Shown here: positions 43,321 through 51,921 of the stretch, piece by piece | Numbering within the stretch: the stretch's first letter is position 1 | Layout of the letters: every line of letters begins with the position of its first letter | DNA from: Lentzea alba | GTDB taxonomy: Bacteria > Actinomycetota > Actinomycetes > Mycobacteriales > Pseudonocardiaceae | Assembly: GCF_011067745.1 (NCBI RefSeq) | Contig: NZ_JAAMPJ010000009.1 | Location: 370,063 to 434,062, forward strand | Length of the DNA: 64,000 nucleotides | Direction of reading: 5' to 3' | Program-made: the position numbers and the translations under genes | The notes under the pieces: model-generated | What the model saw: the letters and a program-made list of their open reading frames with translations, nothing else | The model's database searches: none | Told to the model about the DNA's origin: nothing

Positions 43321-44196
43321 GTGGACGCGGGAGACGTTGCTGCTTGGGTTGGTGCGCCTATCTCGGTGGGCGCCGCGTTCATCTCGCTCATAGCCGTGAA
43401 CTACGCCCGCAAGCAGGCAGAGATCGCGCAGGGGGCACTGGCACAGGCTCGGCGAAGCGCGAAAGCCGCCGAGGAAAGCGCTGCTGAAACCCGCAAGGCG
43501 AACGAGTTCTCACGAGAGAAGGACACCCGCGAGCTGGCCGAGCGCGACGCAGCAGCAGTTGCGGAAGCGAGCAAGATCAGAGTGACACGGCACGGCGGAG
43601 GAGAACTCAGGATCGACGCCACGAACCACTCGACCGCGAAGGTGTTCGACATGTGTCTGATGAGCGTCGTGCCCATCGACGAGCCAGATCACCAGTGGTT
43701 CCACAATCCCCGAGTCGCCTCTAGGCCGGCCGTCGTGGCAGTCGTCAACCCTGAGAACCACGCGCGTTGGTACGTGAACTTCCGGTCTCCAACAGGAGGG
43801 GTAAGGCCCTTGGTGGGAAACGGCTACGACATCGTGTTTCGCTTCACCGATGGCAGCGGGCAACGGTGGCAACGCACCAACGACGACGTCCCAGAGCGAG
43901 TGGATTCCACTGTGATCGAGACGCGGCACGCCAGCCAGGCAGCAGCCGCTCCGACGGAGGAGGACACCAGGTTCCAGCTGCTCAGTCTGATCGTCGAGCG
44001 CAAACGCAGCGGAACACGGATCGAGGTTTCGGTGCTGCACGAAGAGCTCGGTCTGGACGAAACCCTCGTTCAACGGTGCCTAGCTCATCTTCACGCCGAA
44101 GGCATGATCATCGCGATGAGGGGCGGCGACCGCGTTGCTGCCGTACAGGGGCCGACACCGGGAGGCGAGCGAATCATCGACGGTATCGACTTCTAG
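43321..44196 (+). CDS. Membrane-anchored coiled-coil protein with C-terminal winged helix, tandem paralogue 3
   Basis: 291 residues from GTG 43321 (GAGGAG 6 nt upstream). Membrane helix (VGAPISVGAAFISLIAV), coiled coil (GALAQARRSAKAAEESAAET, RKANEFSREKD), a beta domain ending VFRFTDGSGQRWQRTNDDVP, and a C-terminal winged helix (LLSLIVERKRSGTRIEVSVL; EGMIIAMRGG) that the other two lack. The FTD-G-RW-R end matches the protein at 48888-49529. Function unknown. Confidence 0.8.
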   Translation: MDAGDVAAWVGAPISVGAAFISLIAVNYARKQAEIAQGALAQARRSAKAAEESAAETRKANEFSREKDTRELAERDAAAVAEASKIRVTRHGGGELRIDATNHSTAKVFDMCLMSVVPIDEPDHQWFHNPRVASRPAVVAVVNPENHARWYVNFRSPTGGVRPLVGNGYDIVFRFTDGSGQRWQRTNDDVPERVDSTVIETRHASQAAAAPTEEDTRFQLLSLIVERKRSGTRIEVSVLHEELGLDETLVQRCLAHLHAEGMIIAMRGGDRVAAVQGPTPGGERIIDGIDF

Positions 44197-44233
44197 CTCC
44201 GCCGGGCCTTCCGCTCCCGACAACTCGGCCATG

Positions 44234-44563
44234 TCAGTTCGGCCCCATGCCTTTCGCCAGACGAGGGGCCAGCCGGTCGCCGGGGTGCGGCAACACCAGG
44301 AACTCGTGCACGACGTCGGCCAGCGACCCGCTGTACTCCCAGGTGATCGCGTTGTCGCGGTCGGTGCGGATGCCGAGCGCGTCGTCCTCGTCTTTGAAGC
44401 GGAGCGAGTCCGTCCAGCCACCGGGCCACTTGTGGAATCCATCGAGGTAGTCCTGCCCGAACTCCATGGGCAAGAACCGCCAGCCGCCGTCCGTCAAGTC
44501 GAGAAGGTGTTGCAGGACCGGATAAATCGCGATGACCGCAGCGCTGGGAACGATCAGGCTCAC
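44234..44563 (-). CDS. Small protein of unknown function
   Basis: 109 residues. An N-terminal hydrophobic segment (IVPSAAVIAIYPVLQHLL) is followed by a polar domain with acidic and aromatic residues (MEFGQDYLDGFHKWPGGW). GTG 44563 overlaps the stop of the upstream gene by 4 bp. Not recognised; probably co-expressed with the next gene. Confidence 0.6.
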   Translation of the reverse strand: MSLIVPSAAVIAIYPVLQHLLDLTDGGWRFLPMEFGQDYLDGFHKWPGGWTDSLRFKDEDDALGIRTDRDNAITWEYSGSLADVVHEFLVLPHPGDRLAPRLAKGMGPN

Positions 44564-44829
44564 GACGCACGCTCCACGCGCATGGTGGAACCGTCCAGGG
44601 CGGCCGGGTCGGGGTCACCGGCCGCTCCGGACGGGGTCGGGTAGCGGGGCATCTCGTCCGCGCCGCAACGCTCGCGCAACTCGGCAACGCTCGTGTGGCC
44701 GGCCAGAGCAGCGCGCACGCGAGCGACCTGGCGGCGGCGCAGCGTCTCGCGGTGGACGTGGTGGCCGAGCCAGCAGATCAAGCCGATGGCGACGGCCCCC
44801 AGCAGCATCACGATCGCGATCGCACCCAT
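44560..44829 (-). CDS. Small single-pass membrane protein
   Basis: 89 residues: a membrane helix at 2-22 (GAIAIVMLLGAVAIGLICWL), then a basic helix (HRETLRRRQVARVRAAL) and a polar tail. ATG 44829 has AGAGGT near. Divergent from the XRE regulator, which may control it. Not assigned to a family. Confidence 0.65.
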   Translation of the reverse strand: MGAIAIVMLLGAVAIGLICWLGHHVHRETLRRRQVARVRAALAGHTSVAELRERCGADEMPRYPTPSGAAGDPDPAALDGSTMRVERAS

Positions 44830-44901
44830 ACCTCTATGGGTCGGCTGATCCAAAGGTCGCGAGCAGGGCATCACACGGGGCAGATCGGGGCACGCAGCGC
44901 C

Positions 44902-44930
44902 ATGACTCACCGAGTCGCGGCGGTTACGCT
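44902..44930 (+). promoter_or_regulatory. Leaderless promoter of the XRE regulator
   Basis: ATGACT (44902-44907) and TACGCT (44925-44930) are 17 bp apart, and the GTG start follows 7 nt after the -10, so the mRNA should begin at the start codon. Confidence 0.55.
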
Positions 44931-44937
44931 CGAAGCC

Positions 44938-46263
44938 GTGCCGGAGCCGAACACCCTCCTCCGGGCGGTCCGCGAAGCCACTGCGTCCCGCCAGGTGACG
45001 GGCGCGCGTATGAGCCGCCGCGAGCTGGCCGAGGCCGCGTGCGCTTGGCTCTGGGAGACCACTCGCGAGCGCTTCCCGCTGGACGCGCACTACATCGCGA
45101 AAATCGAGCGCGGCGCGGTCGGGGTGCCCTCCGATCACTACAGGGCGGCGTTGCGCGCGGTGCTCGGCGTCGCGACGGATGCCGACCTCGGCTTCACAAC
45201 GACCACGAAGACCACGCCCGCGCCGGTCGTCACCACGTCGCACCTCGCGAGCATCAAGACGGTGACGGAGGTGTTGATGAGCGCGGCCGACGAGTCCGCC
45301 GAGTTTCTCGCGTGGGCCGAGTCCACGAACGTCGGCGAGCTGACGATCGAGCAGATGCACTCCGAGGTGCGGCGCATCGCGGCCTCCTACCTGAAGATGC
45401 CGACGCTGCCCCTGTTCGCGAGAACAAAGGCGTTGCGGGACAGGGCGTTCACCCTGCTGGCCGGGCACCAGGCGCCGCAGATGTCGCGCGAGCTGTACGC
45501 GGCAGCGGGCTGGTCGCTGACCGTGCTCGCCTGGATGTCGGTCGACCTCGGCCGGCCACCGGCGGCCGAGGACCACGCCCGCGCCGCGTGGCTGTGCGCC
45601 GAACGCGCCGCCTACAACCCGCTGCGAGCGTGGGTGCGCGCCACCCAGCACACCGCCGCGTTTTGGCAGGACGACTACCTGACGGCGGCCGACTACGCAG
45701 CGGACGGTTTGCGCTACACCGCGACCGGCTCCGCCGAGCTGTATCTCTCGAGCGCGCTCGCGCTCGACCTCGCACGTGCCGGTGACGCAGGTCCCGCGAC
45801 CGAAGCCCTGCGCCGTGCACAGGACGCGGCGAACAGGCTCACCCGTGCCGATGACGAGTTAGCCGGTCCGTTCACGTGCTCGCTGGACCGCGCGGGATCG
45901 CTCTGGGCGGACACGCGGCTCTCCCTCGGCGAAGCAGACGAAGCGCTGGCCTACGCGGACCGCGCGGTGGCCGCGTTTGAGGCGACGCCCGCGCACCTGC
46001 GCAACCTCGGCTCCGAGCGCATGACCAGGCTCGTGCAGACGAAAGCGCACCTCTTGCGCGGTGACATGGGTGGCGCCGAGCACACCCTCGGGCCGGTGCT
46101 GGAGACCGCGCCACAGCACCGCGTCCGGCCGCTGCTGCTCCGCGTGGCCGAGGTCGACATGATCGCTGCGCAGACCGCGAAGCCTCTCGACCCGATCGCG
46201 CGCCGCGTCAGGGACTCGATCACCGCGTTCCAGCGTGAGACGGTGGTCAGGGAGCTGTCGTAG
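44938..46263 (+). CDS. XRE/helix-turn-helix regulator with TPR-like C-terminal region
   Basis: 441 residues. N-terminal helix-turn-helix (RMSRRELAEAACAWLWETT; YIAKIERGAVGVPSDHYRAA) and a long alpha-helical TPR-like region (about 120-430), the layout of large actinomycete regulators found in AICEs. GTG 44938 is chosen on the leaderless promoter; no ribosome site exists. It may regulate transfer or excision. The ligand or peptide partner is unknown. Confidence 0.75.
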   Translation: MPEPNTLLRAVREATASRQVTGARMSRRELAEAACAWLWETTRERFPLDAHYIAKIERGAVGVPSDHYRAALRAVLGVATDADLGFTTTTKTTPAPVVTTSHLASIKTVTEVLMSAADESAEFLAWAESTNVGELTIEQMHSEVRRIAASYLKMPTLPLFARTKALRDRAFTLLAGHQAPQMSRELYAAAGWSLTVLAWMSVDLGRPPAAEDHARAAWLCAERAAYNPLRAWVRATQHTAAFWQDDYLTAADYAADGLRYTATGSAELYLSSALALDLARAGDAGPATEALRRAQDAANRLTRADDELAGPFTCSLDRAGSLWADTRLSLGEADEALAYADRAVAAFEATPAHLRNLGSERMTRLVQTKAHLLRGDMGGAEHTLGPVLETAPQHRVRPLLLRVAEVDMIAAQTAKPLDPIARRVRDSITAFQRETVVRELS

Positions 46264-46283
46264 AACGCTGGGAGGCACGAACC

Positions 46284-46910
46284 GTGGCCGAGCTGGAACC
46301 GATGCGGAACCACTGGTGGTGGCGGCCAGGCTGGGAGGTCGGCCGGTCGTTCTTCACCTGGCACGTCACGTTCGCGGACCAGCCGCAGGCGCACGCGCTC
46401 GTGGAGCACTACGCGCCAGTGCTCGCGCAGCTCCCCCAGCTCGACCCCGTGCCCGTGAAATGGCTGCACCTCACGCTTCAGGGCATCGGTTTCACCGACG
46501 AGGTCAACCGCGGCGACGTGGACCGGATCGTGGAGTCCGCGCGCACCAGGTGCGCGGAGTTGAAGCCGTTCACGCTCACCATCGGCCCTGCTCACGTGGA
46601 CAGCGAGACGATCCAGATGGCTGGCCGGCCACTGGAGCCGGTCGCCGCGCTGCGCCTCGCGATCCGGGCCGCGATCGGCGACGTGTGGGGCGTGGAGAAC
46701 ATCCCGGAGCGCGAGGACGGGTTCCGCGCGCACGTGAGCCTCGGGTACTCGAACTCGGCCGGTCCGACCGAGCCGGTGCGCGACGCGCTGGCCGCGCACC
46801 CCGGCACCACGGCCGAGGTGACGGTCTCGTCGGTGGCCCTGATCGACCTCAACAGGGACCGCAAGGCCTACGAGTGGGACGACGTCGCGACGGTCCAGCT
46901 CGGCGAGTAG
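46284..46910 (+). CDS. 2'-5' RNA ligase-like (2H phosphoesterase) protein
   Basis: 208 residues with two HxT/S motifs, HLTLQG and HVSLGYS, that form the 2H phosphoesterase catalytic pair. GTG 46284 follows the XRE stop by 20 bp with GGGAGG upstream. Such enzymes act on 2'-5' or cyclic phosphate ends; substrate unknown. It could act in RNA repair or defence. Confidence 0.8.
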   Translation: MAELEPMRNHWWWRPGWEVGRSFFTWHVTFADQPQAHALVEHYAPVLAQLPQLDPVPVKWLHLTLQGIGFTDEVNRGDVDRIVESARTRCAELKPFTLTIGPAHVDSETIQMAGRPLEPVAALRLAIRAAIGDVWGVENIPEREDGFRAHVSLGYSNSAGPTEPVRDALAAHPGTTAEVTVSSVALIDLNRDRKAYEWDDVATVQLGE

Positions 46911-48227
46911 GCACTGCGGAGGGTGGCCCGACAGTCGAGTTACCGCAGGTAGACCGGTTGGCACTGAGTTGATGGCATCCATGATGGAACCGCTGAAGTG
47001 CAACGAAGCGGGAACGGCAAGCGGAACAACAGCGGGAACTATTGAGGGTTTGAAAGTGCGTTAAAGAGCGCGAAGTTGTATCAAGACTAGAGATGCACTT
47101 CAAAGACTCTGATGTGAACTTGAAAACCATGATTGAACATAGAATGTCATAGTGTGACAGACTATGTCATATAGAGATGATGACATGGTCCGGGCAGCCA
47201 CCATTAAGTCGCAAGTTACGACACTAATTAGTGCGGCGATGCGAAGTCACCCTGCGCACATGGCGGTCACGTAGAGCAATCGGATGCCGCTTTACCTGCG
47301 CAAACGTCACTGCCTCGCATCTCGATAGGCAGACACTCGTAGCTAATTGAGAGGAGGATAGCCACCTCATTCACGCTCCGAGATGACACGGCGCGGCTCG
47401 ATACTCTAGATTCATCGCACCAGCGCGCACGCCGGACATCGAGGCCAGCTGCGCCGATAGACAAGGGACGCAGAATGGCGGGGTCACGAGCCCTGCTACA
47501 GGCGTGCGCTGACGAGCTCAAGCAACGCTCAAAGACACGACATAGAGCGATCACTTCGCAATGAGCACCGTGATCGTCCCGAACGAGTTCCCCGGCAAGG
47601 CGGCATCCGCACCCACATCCACAACCCAGCCCAAGCGGACATCCCACAGACGGCACCACGACCTGAAAGAACCATCCATGCCAGACAGCGGCAACAACAT
47701 GGATAGCGACGACGCGCCTCGTTGTCGTACCCCGGCGCTTACCCCTAGAGCGATTGCCCCGCACGCAGGCAATCGACGGCAGGCTACGCACCGCGCACTC
47801 GCTCCCGCATCACATGCCTCAAGGCCTCGACATCGAGGCTCTTCTCGGCAGCGCCTTATAGCAGCTATCCAAGACGATGTCACTGTCCCGACGAGGTAGT
47901 TTCAGGCGATTGCCTTACCCGTGCGGAACAAGGCCCCTGGTCCGGGGCGTAGCGAAGCAGATGACTCGCCGAGTGCTACCGCAACCAACCAGCCCTGTCC
48001 AGAACCCCAGGGTCAGTTTCGGTCAAATTTCTTATCCCGCACGAACAATCGTCCTGCATGGAACTGTTCGACCGAGGTCTACCTGGATGGTAGCCGCTTC
48101 AGGTCTAGTTGAAGTGCAACCCAAGCCTGCACAACCGATTGGGCGAGCACAAGAGAGGCCGGCCCTTCTTGCACAAGGACCGGCCTCAGCGTCACCAAGA
48201 TCCTCCAGGCTAGGAAGGTTCAGCGAC
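46911..48227. other. Non-coding, AT-richer region of the element
   Basis: About 1.3 kb without a convincing gene. Base composition is visibly lower in GC, above all at 46960-47250. ATGTCAT occurs directly at 47145 and 47165, with its complement ATGACAT at 47181, within 45 bp. Two frames (47267-47791 minus, 47561-47899 plus) are open but lack ribosome sites and normal codon use. Candidate origin, transfer (clt) or regulatory region. Confidence 0.45.
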
Positions 48228-48548
48228 ATGTCCATGTTAGAAGCCAGAGCACGCCGAAAGCGAGAGGTTAGGGTTGCCTTTGTAACGGTGTTCACACTGG
48301 TAGGGACATTTGTCCTCCCAGTCACCTTCCCCGACGTACACGTGGACGGGGAACCTTGGGCATCCCACCACCTGACAACAATGACTGCGTGGGCCGTCCG
48401 ATACGTCGCGTTCTTCGCCCTTGGTTGCTTGGCGAGGCCCTTGATCACCTGGGTCGCGGCTCAGGTTCGGCACCTCGTCATCACGAACCTGACCAAGATC
48501 CGCCGCCGAGTCGCGCAGTGGCTCTTGCAGGATCTGCACAAGTCCTAG
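48228..48548 (+). CDS. Small two-helix membrane protein
   Basis: 106 residues from ATG 48228, with GGAAGG 9 nt upstream (ATG 48234 is an alternative). Helices: VAFVTVFTLVGTFVLPVTF and WAVRYVAFFALGCLARPLI, then a basic amphipathic C-terminus. Not recognised. The longer frame upstream lies in non-coding DNA. Confidence 0.6.
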   Translation: MSMLEARARRKREVRVAFVTVFTLVGTFVLPVTFPDVHVDGEPWASHHLTTMTAWAVRYVAFFALGCLARPLITWVAAQVRHLVITNLTKIRRRVAQWLLQDLHKS

Positions 48549-48638
48549 CAAGAGTCTGAACCGCTCGAACGAGCGCCCCAGCTAGTTGCGCGGCGTCTCT
48601 TCGGCCGCAACAACCAGGACGCGGAACGTCGACTAGCA

Positions 48639-48664
48639 CGGCCCGCCGGGTCACCGGCGGGCCG
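48639..48664. terminator. Perfect 11-bp hairpin between convergent small genes
   Basis: CGGCCCGCCGG (48639-48649) and its complement (48654-48664) around loop GTCA. No T-run, but placed after the membrane-protein gene. Confidence 0.7.
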
Positions 48665-48675
48665 TTGCTGTCCGA

Positions 48676-48756
48676 CTACTCGTCGTCGCCCCTCCGGCGG
48701 GGCCAGCCGACGATCACAGCGGCCAACCCGGCAAGTGCGGTCGTGAACTCCAGCAT
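48676..48756 (-). CDS. Very small hydrophobic peptide
   Basis: 26 residues: MLEFTTALAGLAAVIVGWPR and an RRGDDE tail, a single membrane helix with charged end. GGAG lies about 13 nt upstream, which is weak. Could be a short membrane peptide; low certainty. Confidence 0.35.
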   Translation of the reverse strand: MLEFTTALAGLAAVIVGWPRRRGDDE

Positions 48757-48887
48757 CGCGGTGGGTCCATCTCCGGTTCTGGGCCGGGAAGATGCCGGCC
48801 TCACGCCTTCGGAGCGTCAGGGGCACGTGCGACAGGACGGGGCAACGAGGTGAACCGAGTCAAGCCGGATAGCCACGAACTGAACGA

Positions 48888-49529
48888 TCACGCGAGGTGC
48901 TCGGGCAGCCCCTCGCCTTCCCGGCGCCACCGGTACCCCTCAATGTCCGTGAACTCGATGACGATGGAGTACTGAGGCGAGATCACGAGCCCGTAGAAGT
49001 TCCCGTCCGAAGCCTTCCCGAACATCGGCCTCGTGCCTACCTGCTCGCCAGGCATGAGCACAGCGTGGATGGGCCAACTCCCGGATGGGGGCACAAGGGG
49101 AGCCAAGTCACCGCCCTTGACTGCGACCACCTGGACGTTCACAACGGGGAACTGGCTGTCGTTGACGATCGACACAAGGTCGCGCGCCTCGGAACTGGGG
49201 TACTCGCCGTGCACGAGCATCGCCGCCGCGCGTTGCCGACGCTGCTCTCTCGCGGCGGCCTCGCGAGCGCCCTGCTCGGCAATCTGGGCGGCATCGCGGG
49301 CGCCCTTCTTAGCGATCCACAGCGCTGCGACCACCGCGGCGACACTGCCGAGTGCCCCCGCCCACTGCCCTGCGGCTCCCCACCAGTCCGCGTCCTTGCC
49401 CGTGAACCAGCGGAGCGCCGCGAGAAACCACGGACCGAGCACGAGCACAAACTCACCCACCGCGATGACGGCGAACGCGACACAGCGAACGATCCGCACG
49501 TGACCTGGCACGTCTAACCCTGTCGACAC
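48888..49529 (-). CDS. Membrane-anchored protein related to the tandem trio
   Basis: 213 residues. Two N-terminal membrane helices (VAFAVIAVGEFVLVLGPWFL; AGALGSVAAVVAALWIAKKG), a short coiled coil (AREAAAREQRRQRAAAM) and a beta domain ending IEFTDIEGYRWRREGEGLPE. That end parallels FRFTDGSGQRWQRTNDDVPE of paralogue 3, so it is a fourth, divergent family member, on the other strand. Starts at GTG 49529. Function unknown. Confidence 0.75.
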   Translation of the reverse strand: MSTGLDVPGHVRIVRCVAFAVIAVGEFVLVLGPWFLAALRWFTGKDADWWGAAGQWAGALGSVAAVVAALWIAKKGARDAAQIAEQGAREAAAREQRRQRAAAMLVHGEYPSSEARDLVSIVNDSQFPVVNVQVVAVKGGDLAPLVPPSGSWPIHAVLMPGEQVGTRPMFGKASDGNFYGLVISPQYSIVIEFTDIEGYRWRREGEGLPEHLA

Positions 49530-49648
49530 CGTTGGATTAGAGCATTCCCGCTCCGGCTCATTGCGGAGAGGCTTGCACTACCAGGAGAAGCAGAAGGCTC
49601 ACTCCGCCAACGTCTTCAGCCCTCGGAAAGCCTTCGTCACCCTCATGA

Positions 49649-50182
49649 TCACGCAGTCGATCGCAGCACCGTCTCCAGATCAGCCCCGAACAGATCATCG
49701 TCCCGTCCTGACACAAGCGACCGCAGACCACAGGCCTTGAAGAACTCCACTCGGTCTCTCAACTCAGTCGACCAGTCGACCATCAGGGCGAGGTGCGAGC
49801 ACCCATAGCGTTGCGCTTCCGTTGCCGTCTCGCGCATGAGCAGCTTGCCGACGCCGGACCGGCGCGCGGTCGGCAACACGGCGATCTTGTCCAGCATGCA
49901 TTGCGGACGTGGCAGGCCCTCAAGCTCGCCGAACCTGTTGTTGTAGGTCTCCAGGTTGAACCGCGCGTGGACGATGCCGACGACCTGCCCGTGAGAGTCC
50001 TCCGCCAGAGCCACGGCGCCGGCCAACGGTCGCGAGGGAGATCCATACTGACCTGCGTTCATACCTACAGCCGTAAGCACGTCCCGCACCTTCAAGCCCA
50101 ACCCGGGCTCGTTACGCGGGTTGGGCCACCGCACGTTGATCATCAGCCCGCCGTTCGTCGTGCCTGTGGAGGCGTCGGACAT
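49649..50182 (-). CDS. GNAT-family N-acetyltransferase
   Basis: 177 residues from ATG 50182. Acetyl-CoA motif A CMLDKIAVLPTARRSGVGKL followed by LLMRETATEAQRYGC, motif B region ALMVDWSTELRDRVEFFKAC. ATG 50143 is an alternative start. Substrate unknown. Confidence 0.78.
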   Translation of the reverse strand: MSDASTGTTNGGLMINVRWPNPRNEPGLGLKVRDVLTAVGMNAGQYGSPSRPLAGAVALAEDSHGQVVGIVHARFNLETYNNRFGELEGLPRPQCMLDKIAVLPTARRSGVGKLLMRETATEAQRYGCSHLALMVDWSTELRDRVEFFKACGLRSLVSGRDDDLFGADLETVLRSTA

Positions 50183-50278
50183 TACAACGGGCCGCCTATG
50201 CCCAGCCGGTAACGCGTCTGTAGAGGCCATCGACGTACAGGCCAACGTCAACACCAGTCCGGCAGCAAGGGACCCTGC

Positions 50279-50488
50279 ATGCGTCTCGTCATCATCTTCG
50301 CCGTGATCATCGGGGTGCTCGTCGCGTGCAACGTGGGCGGAGACGACGAGCCCGTACGGAGCGGCCCATCCGGGATGTACACCCCGCAGGAGTGCCTGGT
50401 GTTCCAGTGGAACGCGCTCGACGACTCGCAACCCGAAGACGTCCAGACCGACGCCGCGGCGAAGTACCAGGTGCACTGCCAACCATAA
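50279..50488 (+). CDS. Small lipoprotein
   Basis: 69 residues. A signal helix (RLVIIFAVIIGVLVAC) with a lipobox-like LVAC, then an acidic domain with one more Cys pair. AAGGGA precedes the ATG. Unknown function; element-encoded exported proteins often act in surface exclusion. Confidence 0.65.
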   Translation: MRLVIIFAVIIGVLVACNVGGDDEPVRSGPSGMYTPQECLVFQWNALDDSQPEDVQTDAAAKYQVHCQP

Positions 50489-50584
50489 TCAGCCGAATAA
50501 TGCCCACCGTGGACGCACCTCTGCGGCACCACCGCAGGGAGTCGTGGCCGACGTCAAGAACATCGGCCACGGCCGCCCTCTGAT

Positions 50585-50824
50585 CTAGCTGGTCATGGCA
50601 ACGCACTGAGGGCAATGCCAGAACGCTGGCCCGCATGAGCGATAGCCGTCCAGGGGCTTGATCATGCATCCGGCGGGGAGGTCGTGCCGCGGCAATCCCC
50701 GCTGATCGAGGGCGTGGTCGCGCCCGAAGTCGAGACGGCCGTCTTCACCTCGGCGAACTTCTCGACCTACGTCCCACACTCGAACGGCGGGCGCGGCACG
50801 ACGTTCGGGCTTGTGATCATCCAT
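50585..50824 (-). CDS. Small Cys-containing protein of unknown function
   Basis: 79 residues from ATG 50824, with GGAG 6 nt upstream. The C-terminal part (GLPRHDLPAGCMIKPLDGYR, SCGPAFWHCPQC) has four cysteines and a His, a possible zinc site. Not recognised. Confidence 0.45.
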   Translation of the reverse strand: MDDHKPERRAAPAVRVWDVGREVRRGEDGRLDFGRDHALDQRGLPRHDLPAGCMIKPLDGYRSCGPAFWHCPQCVAMTS

Positions 50825-51057
50825 CTGCGGCTCCAATCGGAGGTGGAGGCGCCCAATGCGGCTCCACCCCTTACCGCGTTCTCACCGCGGGTTTTACAGG
50901 ACGCGGGCGCGACTTCGGCCGTATGACGGTCGCCACACCGACGCCACCTGGTCGTCGCGATCGTGTCTCCCGCCCAAAATCGGGTCACGCGGAGTGTGTT
51001 TGACGAACCAGGCCAAGTCGGCGCGACATCCATCTAACGGACTGCTTGGATGCCCAG

Positions 51058-51858
51058 GTGCCGTTAGCTGAGCAGTCTCCACCCGCAGCGGAGCCCTTCT
51101 ACACCTCGGGCACGTTCTGGACGATCGTCGGGATCCTGGTGGCGATCGCGTTGGGCGCCTGGGCGGTGTGGGCGGCCTTCCGCTCGGCACGGCCGCAAAG
51201 GGCGCTCTACATCAACGTGGACCAGGCGGTGTCCTTGCTGCGCGCCGCGCCAGGTCTGCACGGCAGCGGCATCGCGGTGAGCCTGCATGGCCGCGAGTTG
51301 ACCCGGCCCTACGTCGTCACCGTGGACGTGGTCAGCGACAGCTCCCTGGACATCGGCCCGTCCGCGTTCGGCGAGGCGCCGCTGGAGCTGGAGTTCGGTG
51401 TGCCGGTCCTGGCTCTGCTCGATCAGGAGTCGGATGCCGGGCGCCCGGCGGTTCGGGCGCCCAAGGTGGACATGGCCGGGACAGCTCTGCACATCTCCCC
51501 ATCACTACTGACTCGCCGCCACCGGCTGCGCTACACCGTCCTGCTGGACGGCAAGCCAGACTTCCAACCAGTTGGCGACCTGGTGGACGTGGCCGTCCAC
51601 ATCGGGGAGGTGCCAGCACGAAAGCCATTGATGCTGAAACTCATCAGCGTCGCCCTGCTGATCCCGGCGGCTGTTTTGTCAGTCTTGGGCTTCGTGGACA
51701 TCGCAGAGGGGGGATCCACAAGCCAAAAGCTGCTCCCCTTGCAAGCAGGCTTGCTCGTCACTGCGACGATCGCGCTGATTGCATCACGGGTCAGCACCAA
51801 AAACGGTGGCGCGCCCGCACACCGCAGCTCATCGAGCCGAGGACAGTCCGGCGGTTGA
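51058..51858 (+). CDS. Membrane protein of unknown function
   Basis: 266 residues from GTG 51058 (TTG 51046 also open; neither has a clear ribosome site). One membrane helix near the N-terminus (FWTIVGILVAIALGAWAVWA), a beta-rich domain (about 55-190) and two C-terminal helices (LISVALLIPAAVLSVLGFV; LLVTATIALIASRV). It resembles the trio only in general layout. Unknown function. Confidence 0.65.
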   Translation: MPLAEQSPPAAEPFYTSGTFWTIVGILVAIALGAWAVWAAFRSARPQRALYINVDQAVSLLRAAPGLHGSGIAVSLHGRELTRPYVVTVDVVSDSSLDIGPSAFGEAPLELEFGVPVLALLDQESDAGRPAVRAPKVDMAGTALHISPSLLTRRHRLRYTVLLDGKPDFQPVGDLVDVAVHIGEVPARKPLMLKLISVALLIPAAVLSVLGFVDIAEGGSTSQKLLPLQAGLLVTATIALIASRVSTKNGGAPAHRSSSSRGQSGG

Positions 51859-51921
51859 GTCGACGTCGCCGAGCACCAAGTACAACGTCGCGCGCGAGCA
51901 GCTCAGCACCTCCGCGATCCG

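Noticed and set aside
47267..47899. Two open frames in the low-GC region
   Set aside because: No ribosome sites, odd composition (Cys-Gly repeats in one), overlapping on opposite strands.
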